64,000 bases of DNA from Arenicola marina (taxonomy: Eukaryota; Annelida; Polychaeta; Arenicolidae). This document shows, piece after piece, positions 46,101-50,400 of this stretch. Made by a program: the position numbers and the translations under genes. The stretch is from the NCBI GenBank assembly GCA_964019135.1, contig OZ025260.1, positions 12,704,254 to 12,768,253 on the forward strand, read 5' to 3'. Positions within the stretch are counted from its first letter, which is position 1, and each line of letters starts with the position of its first letter. The notes under the pieces are model-generated. The model worked only from the letters and a program-made list of their open reading frames with translations. It did not search any database and had not been told where the DNA came from.

Positions 46101-47333
46101 GGGACGGCCTGAACTAATCTTCCCATTATATTATTCTTAGAATCACAGATTACGATCGAGGATTTTGTTCTCATAAAGTGACGACCGTGCGGACACCACA
46201 TTTTGTAGCGACGGAGTTGTTGCCATCAGTAAATGCAAAAAAGAATACAGTTTCCAAGACTGAGCTAGCCAGCCTTCATAGCGACGGGTGGCGTTTGAAT
46301 GCGCCTGCTTCCGAACTCACGAAACCCATTCAGCCAAATGTGTGGGAACTGCTGGTCCAACGTTAGTTTTTTGTTGAAATTGTAACTTTAACATTAGACA
46401 GCTTGGAGCGGATTTGGGAGGCGGGACTGACCAGTTGTCGCCGGCAGACGCAGCCTTGTTCAGCGAGGTGGAGACGGCGACACCAGCTAGGTTGTCCTTG
46501 TGGTTCCTCGCTTGGAACAATTCCTAAAAAATAATTATTATAAATATAATATAATTATAAATTATTTTCACGACAAAAGTATATTATTATTGGGGCTTAA
46601 TTTATGCATACGCAACGTTATCAGTGATTCTGTAAGGAGTAGACCTCCATGTCATACACAAATATGTAAAAGAGTAACTGTTAAGAGGCAAAATGTTCAT
46701 ACACTGATACCCATTGATAAGAACATGCTACACTGCTCTGGATGTACATGGTGATTGCGCGTGACCGGAAAGCCGTCTCAAACGAGCTGTACGACATTTT
46801 ATAATGGCTGCTGGGATCTGTACTTGACATACCTGTCCAATTTCTTTCAGGTGAGTGGAGATGACTACAAAGTAGCCGTTGGAGAACCCGATCATAACAT
46901 AACCGTCGCCGAACCTATAGAGGAAAATCCACCTCTTAGGATAATTTAATTACGTAAACTTAAGCCAACTGTATATAATTATTCGAATTATTAAAGGCTG
47001 GCCTACTCCATGGTCTGCGATGGAGTAACATTGTTCGAATGCCAATATATAATATTTCTTTGCTGATCCTTCCCATGTGTACTTCGCTGTTGGGAATAGC
47101 GGACATATAAGTGATATATATATAAACACATATCTTTAATAAGCCACATGTATGTGCAGTGTTTCTGGGAGGCCTACTAAAGAAGCACATGGACAGATTG
47201 TTAGACGCCAGGTGACGCACCATTTATAGGCATTGATGCTCCCGTATCGCTGCTGAAAGGCCAACTCTATCGGGTTCTCTGCGTCGTTGATATTATACAG
47301 GAATAGCGTCTTCTGGCCAATGATGACGCTTAT
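4011..47333 (-). CDS. WDR19: WDR19 (IFT144), internal part, 28 exons (two of them homologous alternatives)
   Basis: WDR19/IFT144 is a subunit of the intraflagellar transport A complex (with IFT140, IFT122, WDR35, TTC21B and IFT43). It works in cilia in retrograde transport and in admitting membrane receptors. I recognised it by translating the minus strand exon by exon; almost every block aligns with the human protein as I remember it, e.g. [11 protein letters not shown]-like, FVx[48 protein letters not shown] and [12 protein letters not shown]. All exons have AG acceptors and GT donors, and codon phases join without a break. Using one of the two homologous exons at 12978-13805, the joined exons give about 3,116 nt (1,038 codons), matching the ~1,040 human residues covered. 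Exons w1-w11 are WD40 beta-propeller; w12-w27 are TPR-like alpha-solenoid. The 5' exons should lie beyond 64,000, and the C-terminal cysteine-rich exons left of base 1. No start codon, promoter or poly(A) site is in the window. Confidence 0.97.
4145..6700. repeat. 57-bp tandem array across the acceptor of exon w27
   Basis: About 44 copies of a 57-bp unit. In gene sense the unit carries CACCGATACCTTGCCCATCC where the exon border reads CACAG|ATATCGTGCCCATCC. The array is thus a diverged copy of the intron end plus first 17 exonic bases, with the AG acceptor turned to CG in the copies. As 57 is a multiple of three, frames stay open for up to 264 codons; these are not genes. Confidence 0.95.
6874..6955 (-). 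CDS. WDR19: WDR19 exon w26
   Basis: 82 nt, from TTCCCCAG to TCTC|GTAAGT. It reads [20 protein letters not shown] then NISKFPS, matching human [27 protein letters not shown]. The last C starts the His codon completed by w27. Confidence 0.97.
7218..7490 (-). mobile_element. tRNA-derived SINE, copy 1
   Basis: On the minus strand the head reads GGGGCCGCCCCGATAGCTCA then GTGGGTT..., and GGTTCGAGCCCC follows, like tRNA A and B boxes. The body contains GATCCCATGTCCTTCTTTGC and the tail ends near CAACC. Flanks GATGGGGAC (left) and GGTGGGGAC (right) look like a 9-bp target-site duplication with one change. Lies in the intron between w25 and w26, in gene orientation. Confidence 0.85.
7521..7645 (-). 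CDS. WDR19: WDR19 exon w25
   Basis: 125 nt, from TGCCCCAG to AAG|GTTAGT. It reads (G)[19 protein letters not shown] then [20 protein letters not shown] and VK, almost identical to human. Confidence 0.98.
7733..11276. repeat. 53-bp tandem array across the donor of exon w24
   Basis: About 67 copies. In gene sense each unit has CCAGGGAGGAGCAAAACGCAG followed by GTCAGAGTTAGG, the exon end plus donor. Some copies read CGCAGAT, losing the GT. A marker (TTTGTCGC) recurs at 9398, 10225 and 11052, an exact 827-bp higher-order period. Confidence 0.97.
11257..11353 (-). CDS. WDR19: WDR19 exon w24; 3' end copied in a 53-bp array
   Basis: 97 nt, from GTTTCAG to GCAG|GTCAGA. It reads [20 protein letters not shown] then [12 protein letters not shown], matching human [32 protein letters not shown]. 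Its last ~21 nt and donor are the seed of the array at 7733-11276. Confidence 0.97.
11354..12977. other. Intron between w23b and w24
   Basis: Mostly unique AT-rich sequence. Holds the tRNA-like fragment at 12130-12262, a 17-G run near 12671 and a G-rich tract beside exon w23b (about 12940-12970). No further exon seen. Confidence 0.7.
12130..12262 (-). mobile_element. tRNA-like SINE fragment
   Basis: On the minus strand, GGTGGGAGGTGATTAGCCTT, then GTGGGTTCGAATCCGGGCC, a good B-box match. A different family from the three SINEs above. Too diverged for a working tRNA. Ends uncertain. Confidence 0.55.
12978..13127 (-). CDS. WDR19: WDR19 exon w23b, homologous to w23a
   Basis: 150 nt (50 codons), phase 0 at both ends, from GTCTGCAG to AAG|GTGCCA (weak donor). 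It reads [40 protein letters not shown] then [10 protein letters not shown]. It is about half identical to w23a, and by eye closer to the human block (CP, NQLI, DGMPK). The intron on its 3' side starts with a C-rich run, as does that of w23a. Probably an alternative, perhaps mutually exclusive, exon. Use of both in one mRNA would keep frame. Confidence 0.88.
13659..13805 (-). CDS. WDR19: WDR19 exon w23a, homologous to w23b
   Basis: 147 nt (49 codons), phase 0 at both ends, from a pyrimidine-rich tract ending ACAG to AAG|GTGAGC (good donor). It reads [40 protein letters not shown] then MGESDGDPK. Human has one such block (ALKHFLKCP...[20 protein letters not shown]). Here two tandem exons cover it; this one has the stronger splice sites. 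Selection looks intact (no stops). Confidence 0.9.
13992..14136. repeat. 36-bp tandem repeat, 4 copies
   Basis: Units starting GCGGAGTCACTTATTGGG and ending GACGGGGTAACG or GGTGGCG, in the intron between w22 and w23a. Not near a splice site. Confidence 0.9.
14311..14467. repeat. 19-20-bp GC-rich tandem repeat
   Basis: About eight to nine copies of TCAAGTCCCCGGGGGTAACC and a GTCGCC variant. Each carries CCCGGG. Intronic. Confidence 0.9.
14490..14999. mobile_element. MITE-like element with ~60-bp terminal inverted repeats
   Basis: The segment near 14490-14549 (ending ACCTCTGCCCCACGTCA) matches the reverse complement of 14938-14999 (TGACGTGGGGCAGAGGG...CCTCTGCC) at roughly 70 percent by eye. 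Between them is ~390 bp of AT-rich sequence with no open frame. This is the structure of a non-autonomous DNA transposon. The superfamily cannot be named; ends are approximate. Confidence 0.6.
15130..15893 (-). repeat. Tandemly arrayed tRNA-like (SINE-derived) units
   Basis: Repeated blocks of CCTGACCTCCGGCACGATGG plus a longer block ending GCTAACCACAAGACCATTGG. On the minus strand this gives TGGTCTTGTGGTTAGCGCGC near the start and GGGTTCGCGCCCC later, resembling the A and B boxes of a tRNA promoter. No intact tRNA gene is formed. I read it as a tRNA-derived SINE whose parts have been amplified in tandem. Confidence 0.65.
16071..16570. repeat. 38-bp tandem repeat, ~13 copies
   Basis: Unit TTACAGAACACGTCATTTAT followed by GTCTTACTTTACATGTAC. 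Lies in the intron after exon w22, 166 bp from its donor, and does not include it. All frames are open because the unit lacks stops on the plus strand. Confidence 0.95.
16736..16845 (-). CDS. WDR19: WDR19 exon w22
   Basis: 110 nt, from ATCTTCAG to CGG|GTAAGA. It reads [20 protein letters not shown] then [16 protein letters not shown], matching human [32 protein letters not shown]. It ends in phase 0, so it can join either w23a or w23b. Confidence 0.97.
17043..18560. repeat. ~77-bp array with variable poly-G tract across the donor of exon w21
   Basis: Nineteen copies, the right-most being the exon itself. In gene sense each has CAGCTGGCTCAGGCCCACGG...GACATCATAG then GTACC and a run of 9-16 C, then AATACATATACTGAC. 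Length differs between units mainly in the homopolymer. Variants CAGC/CCGG and GAT/AAT/TAT are scattered. Most copies keep the donor GT. Confidence 0.97.
18511..18635 (-). CDS. WDR19: WDR19 exon w21; 3' end copied in a poly-G array
   Basis: 125 nt, from TTTGTAG to ATAG|GTACCC. It reads [20 protein letters not shown] then [20 protein letters not shown] and I, matching human [25 protein letters not shown]...KMEIYADIIG. The last ~46 coding nt are repeated with their donor ~18 more times at 17043-18510. The donor is followed at once by a C-run. Confidence 0.97.
18929..18953. repeat. Poly-A run
   Basis: About 25 A residues in the intron between w20 and w21. No clear retrotransposon body precedes it. 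Length in the assembly may be unreliable. Confidence 0.8.
19175..19264 (-). CDS. WDR19: WDR19 exon w20
   Basis: 90 nt, from ATCTGCAG to AA|GTATGT. It reads [20 protein letters not shown] then STDGAKMVA, matching human [29 protein letters not shown]. Confidence 0.97.
19366..21570. repeat. 15-bp minisatellite, ~147 copies
   Basis: Unit GTATGGCATATTGAT with GCATGG, GTGTGG, GTACGG and GGATATT variants, in the intron between w19 and w20. A 15-bp unit with few stops keeps several frames open on both strands (up to 798 codons, e.g. WHIDV repeats). This is not coding. It starts ~100 bp from exon w20 and includes no splice site. Confidence 0.97.
21723..21923. repeat. Short GC-rich direct repeats beside exon w19
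   Basis: CAGGACCCCGAGGCGGCGCC occurs three times (about 21723, 21762, 21867). The last two copies extend through CAGTTGTACAACCGCTTTAC. They lie 40 bp past the exon donor. No function visible. Confidence 0.85.
21966..22106 (-). CDS. WDR19: WDR19 exon w19
   Basis: 141 nt, from GTTATAG to AG|GTTGGT. It reads [20 protein letters not shown] then [20 protein letters not shown] and DWDNVI, matching human [32 protein letters not shown]. Confidence 0.96.
22450..22710 (-). mobile_element. tRNA-derived SINE, copy 2, with 12-bp target-site duplication
   Basis: Same family as at 7218. The minus-strand head GGGGCCGGCGCGGTAGCTCA leads to GGTTCGAGCCCC; the tail is (AACC)n. The direct repeat CGGCCTCATGGA at 22438-22449 and 22711-22722 exactly brackets it, giving a 261-bp body. 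The intact duplication suggests a fairly young insertion. Confidence 0.93.
22766..22848 (-). CDS. WDR19: WDR19 exon w18
   Basis: 83 nt, from GTTTCAG to TG|GTACGT. It reads [20 protein letters not shown] then VYIRSKN plus split Trp, matching human [28 protein letters not shown]. Confidence 0.97.
22849..23446. other. Intron between w17 and w18
   Basis: Unique AT-rich sequence. No repeat, RNA gene or convincing open frame found. Confidence 0.7.
23447..23522 (-). CDS. WDR19: WDR19 exon w17
   Basis: 76 nt, from GTTGTCAG to AAG|GTGAGA. It reads [20 protein letters not shown] then LESMK, matching human [25 protein letters not shown]. Confidence 0.96.
23523..24073. other. Intron between w16 and w17
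   Basis: Unique sequence. A weak tRNA-like stretch near 23790-23840 (TTGGTTCGAGTC) is not strong enough to call. Nothing else seen. Confidence 0.6.
24074..24312 (-). CDS. WDR19: WDR19 exon w16
   Basis: 239 nt, from GCTCCAG to AG|GTCAGT. It reads [79 protein letters not shown]. It is the best-conserved block of the gene (TPR region). Confidence 0.98.
24371..24422 (-). mobile_element. tRNA-like fragment
   Basis: Minus strand GAGAGCCTCCTTAGCTCAGT then TGGTAAGCTACAGACTAGCA, resembling the 5' half of a tRNA or SINE head. No 3' half found, so not called as a tRNA gene. Confidence 0.5.
24695..25062 (+). mobile_element. 3' end of a LINE retrotransposon (reverse-transcriptase C-terminus)
   Basis: The plus strand reads [20 protein letters not shown], then after an in-frame [33 protein letters not shown], ending in a stop near 24998. 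The pattern E-(D/E)-E-x-H-x-x-x-x-C-P-x-(Y/F) after a short Cys-rich lead is typical of the C-terminal tail of non-LTR reverse transcriptases. Only the last ~100 codons and the 3' UTR remain; it is dead. It lies in the intron between w15 and w16, opposite to the gene. Confidence 0.75.
25070..25796. mobile_element. Large foldback (palindromic) element
   Basis: The left arm (25070-~25400) and right arm (~25450-25796) are imperfect inverted repeats over more than 300 bp each: CGATGAATGATTGTCGATTA on the left faces TAATCGACAATCATTCATCG on the right, and TGCTCTCTATTACTTGCACA faces TGTGCAAGAAGTAGAGAGCA. The centre holds GGCGGCGCCGC...GGCGCCGCC. No coding capacity. It looks like a foldback-type DNA transposon; the family cannot be named. 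Confidence 0.8.
25790..26893. repeat. 77-bp array across the donor of exon w15
   Basis: Fourteen copies including the exon. In gene sense: CCTCTTCCTGGCCTCTGGCT...GCCCTAGAT then GTGAGTGACC and an AT-rich tail TAGATATATATAGATAGG. Copies keep the strong GTGAGT donor and vary at GCGGCC/GCAGCC. Confidence 0.97.
26853..26963 (-). CDS. WDR19: WDR19 exon w15; 3' end copied 14 times in a 77-bp array
   Basis: 111 nt (37 codons), from GTTTCAG to GAT|GTGAGT. It reads [20 protein letters not shown] then [17 protein letters not shown], matching human IEDYNLLAGHLAMF...DLYLASSCPIAALE. About 40 coding nt and the donor are in the repeat unit of 25790-26893. Confidence 0.97.
27175..27236 (-). CDS. WDR19: WDR19 exon w14
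   Basis: 62 nt, from TTTTCCAG to AAG|GTCAGT. It reads (A)[20 protein letters not shown], matching human [21 protein letters not shown]. Confidence 0.97.
27475..27575 (-). CDS. WDR19: WDR19 exon w13
   Basis: 101 nt, from CTTATAG to TTCG|GTGAGG. It reads [20 protein letters not shown] then [13 protein letters not shown], matching human [32 protein letters not shown]. Start of the helical solenoid. Confidence 0.96.
27637..27830. repeat. 97-bp tandem duplication
   Basis: Two near-identical copies starting AGCATCTCGACACAATCAGC at 27637 and 27734, in the intron between w12 and w13. Confidence 0.85.
27925..27962 (-). CDS. WDR19: WDR19 exon w12 (small)
   Basis: 38 nt, from AATTCCAG to AAGAG|GTTGGT. 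It reads [12 protein letters not shown] plus a split Arg, matching human LRPMLAQNLMLKRF. Called because it fits the phase gap between w11 and w13 exactly. Too short to show up as an open frame on its own. Confidence 0.92.
28026..28816. repeat. 49-bp tandem array, ~16 copies
   Basis: Unit ATTGGTAAAGCATTAGGGCG then ATACTCAAATAAGTACTAAG, in the intron between w11 and w12. The first copies at the left are the most diverged (TTGTAACGCAGTATGGCG). It does not touch a splice site. Confidence 0.95.
29097..29263 (-). CDS. WDR19: WDR19 exon w11; 5' end copied in a 58-bp array
   Basis: 167 nt, from TTATACAG to GAG|GTGAGA. It reads [40 protein letters not shown] then [15 protein letters not shown], matching human KVILAGSTKVP...PLLLYNGELTCQTQSGKV. 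The acceptor and first 35 coding nt are inside the repeat unit of the upstream array. This exon ends the second propeller. Confidence 0.97.
29229..30915. repeat. 58-bp array across the acceptor of exon w11
   Basis: About 29 copies. In gene sense each unit is GTTGTGTGATACAG then GGTCCCAGGTGATCCTGGCC...CAGCTG (first 35 exon bases), then ACCCCTCGT. Tens of intact-looking AG acceptors therefore lie upstream of the true one. The unique exon sequence (CTGCCTTATGG) continues only after the last copy. Confidence 0.97.
30916..32768. other. Intron between w10 and w11, non-array part
   Basis: Contains the SINE at 31132-31357. The rest (31358-32768) is unique AT-rich sequence in which I see no gene. Confidence 0.7.
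31132..31357 (-). mobile_element. tRNA-derived SINE, copy 3 (internally deleted head)
   Basis: Same family: GGACCGGCCCGGTAGCTCAG at the right end on the minus strand, body GATCCCATGTCCTTCT, tail (AACC)n. The tRNA-like part is shortened between the A and B boxes compared with copies 1 and 2. No clear target-site duplication. Confidence 0.85.
32769..32835 (-). CDS. WDR19: WDR19 exon w10
   Basis: 67 nt, from TTTTCCAG to AAAG|GTAAGT. It reads [20 protein letters not shown] then VK, matching human [20 protein letters not shown]. It ends one base into a Gly codon finished by w11. Confidence 0.97.
32836..33335. other. Intron between w9 and w10
   Basis: About 500 bp, AT-rich. A short direct repeat AAGAAAGATCTGGTTGTGTA / AAAGAAAGATCT occurs near 33222-33260. 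Nothing else seen. Confidence 0.7.
33336..33416 (-). CDS. WDR19: WDR19 exon w9
   Basis: 81 nt (27 codons), from CCTTCAG to AGG|GTAAGG. It reads [20 protein letters not shown] then ENWPLDR, matching human [27 protein letters not shown]. Confidence 0.97.
33417..33920. other. Intron between w8 and w9
   Basis: About 500 bp of unique sequence without a recognisable feature. Confidence 0.7.
33921..34070 (-). CDS. WDR19: WDR19 exon w8
   Basis: 150 nt (50 codons), from TTTTCTGCAG to CCG|GTTCGT. The donor is non-consensus at +3 but has G at +5. It reads [40 protein letters not shown] then [10 protein letters not shown], nearly the human sequence. A 69-bp array ends 12 bp upstream of the acceptor. 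Confidence 0.97.
34082..35813. repeat. 69-bp array abutting the acceptor of exon w8
   Basis: About 25 copies. Ends 12 bp before the TTTTCTGCAG acceptor; the unit does not include the AG. In gene sense it carries CCACTAATAG, which resembles a branch point. As 69 is a multiple of three, a frame of 456 codons stays open; this is not a gene. One copy near 35270 has a one-base deletion. Confidence 0.96.
35814..36562. other. Unique part of the intron between w7 and w8
   Basis: About 750 bp, AT-rich, no repeat or gene recognised. Confidence 0.7.
36563..36602. repeat. 11-bp short tandem repeat
   Basis: Four copies of AACGGGGCCAA-type sequence, just left of the 36-bp array. Confidence 0.85.
36628..36897. 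repeat. 36-bp array starting at the donor of exon w7
   Basis: About 7.5 copies of GAGCGCCTCAAGGTTTTACA then CATAACAGTAAACATT. The exon-proximal copy begins inside the donor (GTGAGGCGCTC). Other copies read TTGAGGCGCTC and so lack the GT. Left-most copies are more diverged (AAAGTGCCTC). Confidence 0.93.
36898..37020 (-). CDS. WDR19: WDR19 exon w7
   Basis: 123 nt (41 codons), from TTGTCAG to GAC|GTGAGG. It reads [40 protein letters not shown] then D, matching human ERETRLFP...[17 protein letters not shown] 36-bp repeat begins at the donor. It stays open in this frame for about 80 codons, which is read-through of intron, not extra exon. Confidence 0.97.
37051..37320. repeat. Dispersed repeat, copy 1
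   Basis: About 270 bp in the intron between w6 and w7 that matches 43871-44143 over its whole length at perhaps 75 percent by eye (shared CATGAGTTTCCCGATAATTG-like and TTGCCATCGACGTA blocks). On the minus strand the 3' part reads like protein but is not part of WDR19. Origin unknown. Confidence 0.75.
37321..37929. other. Unique part of the intron between w6 and w7
   Basis: About 600 bp. Short frames on both strands resemble no family I know. Confidence 0.65.
37930..38036 (-). CDS. WDR19: WDR19 exon w6
   Basis: 107 nt, from a GTGTGTAG acceptor to ATG|GTAAGT. Two bases complete the Gly codon split in w5. It reads [20 protein letters not shown] then [15 protein letters not shown], matching human KKLKDMEYLGTVAS...DYAAALFEGKVQLHL (second propeller). 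Confidence 0.97.
38155..38330 (-). mobile_element. Possible LINE/SINE 3' tail ending in (ATT)n
   Basis: On the minus strand CTTCATGGCAATAAAGATTA is followed by an (ATT)n microsatellite at 38158-38179, the usual 3' end of CR1-like elements. The sequence to the right (to ~38590) is AT-rich with a short frame that I do not recognise. Confidence 0.5.
38598..42577. repeat. 65-bp array across the donor of exon w5
   Basis: About 61 copies. In gene sense the unit is ATGAACAACATGGCCTGGTT...CAATGACACAG (40 exon bases) then GTAGGTCTCCCCCAGTGTGT and GGGGC (25 intron bases). An exact block recurs 780 bp apart (39512-39892 and 40292-40672), 12 units. Confidence 0.97.
42537..42651 (-). CDS. WDR19: WDR19 exon w5; 3' end copied ~60 times in a 65-bp array
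   Basis: 115 nt, from CTACAG to ACAG|GTAGGT. It reads [38 protein letters not shown]. The match to human VDVEPNFVAVG and GMNNRAWFY fixes this as the true exon. The array copies encode MNNMAWFY, so the Arg is kept only here. Confidence 0.97.
42837..43297. mobile_element. hAT-like MITE
   Basis: Begins CAGGGTTCACATAGGC and ends with the inverse GCCTGTGCGCACCCTG: imperfect 16-bp terminal inverted repeats starting CAGGGT, as in many hAT elements. Inside are repeats of TTCAAGGACTTTTC-like sequence. 461 bp, no transposase. ATTTT flanks both sides, so the target-site duplication is unclear. Confidence 0.65.
43298..43870. other. Unique part of the intron between w4 and w5
   Basis: About 570 bp without a recognised feature. 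The stretch 44501-44934 is likewise plain. Confidence 0.65.
43871..44143. repeat. Dispersed repeat, copy 2
   Basis: Partner of 37051-37320. On the minus strand it can be read [20 protein letters not shown] then KLMK, ending AAG|GTACCTG, a donor-like border. Could be a piece of an unrecognised exon carried in a transposable element; I do not recognise the family. Confidence 0.75.
44255..44500. repeat. Decayed copies of the exon w4 boundary repeat
   Basis: Degenerate blocks such as CAGTGACGTCATCATTGTCC, TTTACCTGTTGTATATGACC and CAATGACGTCATCACTGCC echo the unit of the array 450 bp to the right, with many changes and indels. I read them as older copies of the same array. Nothing else is visible here. 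Confidence 0.7.
44935..45459. repeat. 58-bp array across the donor of exon w4
   Basis: About nine copies including the exon. In gene sense: GTCACTGCTGGAGGTGACGC...ATACAGCAG (40 exon bases) then GTAATGGGCGGTGATGAC. Each copy carries TGACGTCA or a close variant. Confidence 0.96.
45419..45659 (-). CDS. WDR19: WDR19 exon w4; 3' end copied in a 58-bp array
   Basis: 241 nt, from CTGTAG to CAG|GTAATG. It reads [60 protein letters not shown] then [12 protein letters not shown], close to human throughout. The last 40 coding nt and the donor belong to the repeat unit of the array at 44935-45459. The exon itself contains TGACGTCA within the Leu-Thr-Ser codons. Confidence 0.97.
45660..46431. other. Intron between w3 and w4
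   Basis: Unique sequence with a C-rich tract near 45947-45965. No exon or element recognised. Confidence 0.7.
46432..46523 (-). CDS. WDR19: WDR19 exon w3
   Basis: 92 nt, from TTTTTAG to TG|GTCAGT. It reads [20 protein letters not shown] then [10 protein letters not shown]; the split TG joins C of w4 to give the conserved Cys of GDNC. The donor GTCAGT is acceptable. Confidence 0.96.
46833..46914 (-). CDS. WDR19: WDR19 exon w2
   Basis: 82 nt between CTATAG and CAG|GTATGT. The first base completes the Trp codon split from w1. It reads [20 protein letters not shown] then HLKEIGQ, matching human [21 protein letters not shown], a propeller blade. Confidence 0.96.
47221..47333 (-). CDS. WDR19: WDR19 exon w1
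   Basis: 113 nt, starting in phase 0 after an AATAG acceptor and ending TG|GTGCGT. It reads [15 protein letters not shown]...NPIELAFQQ...AYKW, matching human ISVVLGKKTLFF...EFQQ...YNW in the first beta-propeller. It is the most 5' exon found; upstream lies only repeat, the assembly gap and one short unique stretch. Confidence 0.95.
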
Positions 47334-47460
47334 CTATTGGGATATACATAAGTATACAATGGTCATCTTGATAATGTATAATGATTATCATCGACTAAAT
47401 GACGAAACCACAAGACAAACACGACATAATACTTAAAGCGAAGAAATGAAAGAAGTGTTA

Positions 47461-50400
47461 ATCTTGGAGGTATCATAGTATTGGACTCGGGTGTGTCGAT
47501 GTGAAGGGTCTTGGAGGTATCATAGTATTGGCCTCGGGTGTGTCGATGTGAAGGGTCTTGGAGGTATCATAGTATTGGCCTCGGGTGTGTCGATGTGAAG
47601 GGTCTTGGAGGTATCATAGTATTTGCCTCGGGTGTGTCGAGGTGAAGGGTCTTGGAGGTATCATAGTATTGGCCTCGGGTGTGTCGATGTGAAGGGTTTG
47701 GAGGTATCATAGTATTTGCCTCGGGTGTGTCGATGTGAAGGGTCTTGGAGGTATCATAGTATTGGCCTCGGGTGTGTCGATGTGAAGGGTCTTGGAGGTA
47801 TCATAGTATTGGCCTCGGGTGTGTCGATGTGAAGGGTCTTGGAGGTATCATAGCATTTGCCTCGGGTGTGTCGATGTGAAGGGTCTTGGAGGTATCATAG
47901 TATTGGCCTCGGGTGTGTCGATGTGAAGGGTCTTGGAGGTATCATAGTATTGGCCTCGGGTGTGTCGCTGTGAAGGGTCTTGGAGGTATCATAGTATTGG
48001 CCTCGGGTGTGTCGATGTGAAGGGTCTTGGAGGTATCATAGTATTGGCCTCGGGTGTGTCGATGTGAAGGGTCTTGGAGGTATCATAGTATTGGCCTCGG
48101 GTGTGTCGATGTGAAGGGTCTTGGAGGTATCATAGTATTGGCCTCGGGTGTGTCGATGTGAAGGGTCTTGGAGGTATCATAGTATTTGCCTCGGGTGTGT
48201 CGCTGTGAAGGGTCTTGGAGGTATCATAGTATTTGCCTCGGGTGTGTCGCTGTGAAGGGTCTTGGAGGTATCATAGTATTTGCCTCGGGTGTGTCGCTGT
48301 GAAGGGTCTTGGAGGTATCATAGTATTTGCCTCGGGTGTGTCGATGTGAAGGGTCTTGGAGGTATCATAGTATTGGCCTCGGGTGTGTCGATGTGAAGGG
48401 TCTTGGAGGTATCATAGTATTTGCCTCGGGTGTGTCGATGTGAAGGGTCTTGGAGGTATCATAGTATTGGCCTCGGGTGTGTCGATGTGAAGGGTCTTGG
48501 AGGTATCATAGTATTTGCCTCGGGTGTGTCGATGTGAAGGGTCTTGGAGGTATCATAGTATTTGCCTCGGGTGTGTCGATGTGAAGGGTCTTGGGAGGTA
48601 TCATAGTATTGGCCTCGGGTGTGTCGATGTGAAGGGTCTTGGAGGTATCATAGTATTGGCCTCGGGTGTGTCGATGTGAAGGGTCTTGGAGGTATCATAG
48701 TATTGGCCTCGGGTGTGTCGATGTGAAGGGTCTTGGAGGTATCATAGTATTGGCCTCGGGTGTGTCGATGTGAAGGGTCTTGGAGGTATCATAGTATTTG
48801 CCTCGGGTGTGTCGATGTGAAGGGTCTTGGAGGTATCATAGTATTGGCCTCGGGTGTGTCGATGTGAAGGGTCTTGGAGGTATCATAGTATTGGCCTCGG
48901 GTGTGTCGATGTGAAGGGTCTTGGAGGTATCATAGTATTTGCCTCGGGTGTGTCGATGTGAAGGGTCTTGGAGGTATCATAGTATTGGCCTCGGGTGTGT
49001 CGATGTGAAGGGTCTTGGAGGTATCATAGTATTGGCCTCGGGTGTGTCGATGTGAAGGGTCTTGGAGGTATCATAGTATTGGCCTCGGGTGTGTCGATGT
49101 GAAGGGTCTTGGAGGTATCATAGTATTGGCCTCGGGTGTGTCGATGTGAAGGGTCTTGGAGGTATCATAGTATTTGCCTCGGGTGTGTCGATGTGAAGGG
49201 TCTTGGAGGTATCATAGTATTTGCCTCGGGTGTGTCGATGTGAAGGGTCTTGGAGGTATCATAGTATTTGCCTCGGGTGTGTCGATGTGAAGGGTCTTGG
49301 AGGTATCATAGTATTGGCCTCGGGTGTGTCGATGTGAAGGGTCTTGGAGGTATCATAGTATTTGCCTCGGGTGTGTCGATGTGAAGGGTCTTGGAGGTAT
49401 CATAGTATTTGCCTCGGGTGTGTCGATGTGAAGGGTCTTGGAGGTATCATAGTATTGGCCTCGGGTGTGTCGATGTGAAGGGTCTTGGAGGTATCATAGT
49501 ATTGGCCTCGGGTGTGTCGATGTGAAGGGTCTTGGAGGTATCATAGTATTGGCCTCGGGTGTGTCGATGTGAAGGGTCTTGGAGGTATCATAGTATTGGC
49601 CTCGGGTGTGTCGATGTGAAGGGTCTTGGAGGTATCATAGTATTGGCCTCGGGTGTGTCGATGTGAAGGGTCTTGGAGGTATCATAGTATTGGCCTCGGG
49701 TGTGTCGATGTGAAGGGTCTTGGAGGTATCATAGTATTGGCCTCGGGTGTGTCGATGTGAAGGGTCTTGGAGGTATCATAGTATTGGCCTCGGGTGTGTC
49801 GATGTGAAGGGTCTTGGAGGTATCATAGTATTGGCCTCGGGTGTGTCGATGTGAAGGGTCTTGGAGGTATCATAGTATTGGCCTCGGGTGTGTCGATGTG
49901 AAGGGTCTTGGAGGTATCATAGTATTGGCCTCGGGTGTGTCGATGTGAAGGGTCTTGGAGGTATCATAGTATTTGCCTCGGGTGTGTCGATGTGAAGGGT
50001 CTTGGAGGTATCATAGTATTTGCCTCGGGTGTGTCGATGTGAAGGGTCTTGGAGGTATCATAGTATTTGCCTCGGGTGTGTCGATGTGAAGGGTCTTGGA
50101 GGTATCATAGTATTGGCCTCGGGTGTGTCGATGTGAAGGGTCTTGGAGGTATCATAGTATTTGCCTCGGGTGTGTCGATGTGAAGGGTCTTGGAGGTATC
50201 ATAGTATTTGCCTCGGGTGTGTCGATGTGAAGGGTCTTGGAGGTATCATAGTATTTGCCTCGGGTGTGTCGATGTGAAGGATCTTGGAGGTATCATAGTA
50301 TTTGCCTCGGGTGTGTCGATGTGAAGGGTCTTGGAGGTATCATAGTATTTGCCTCGGGTGTGTCGATGTGAAGGGTCTTGGAGGTATCATAGTATTAGTC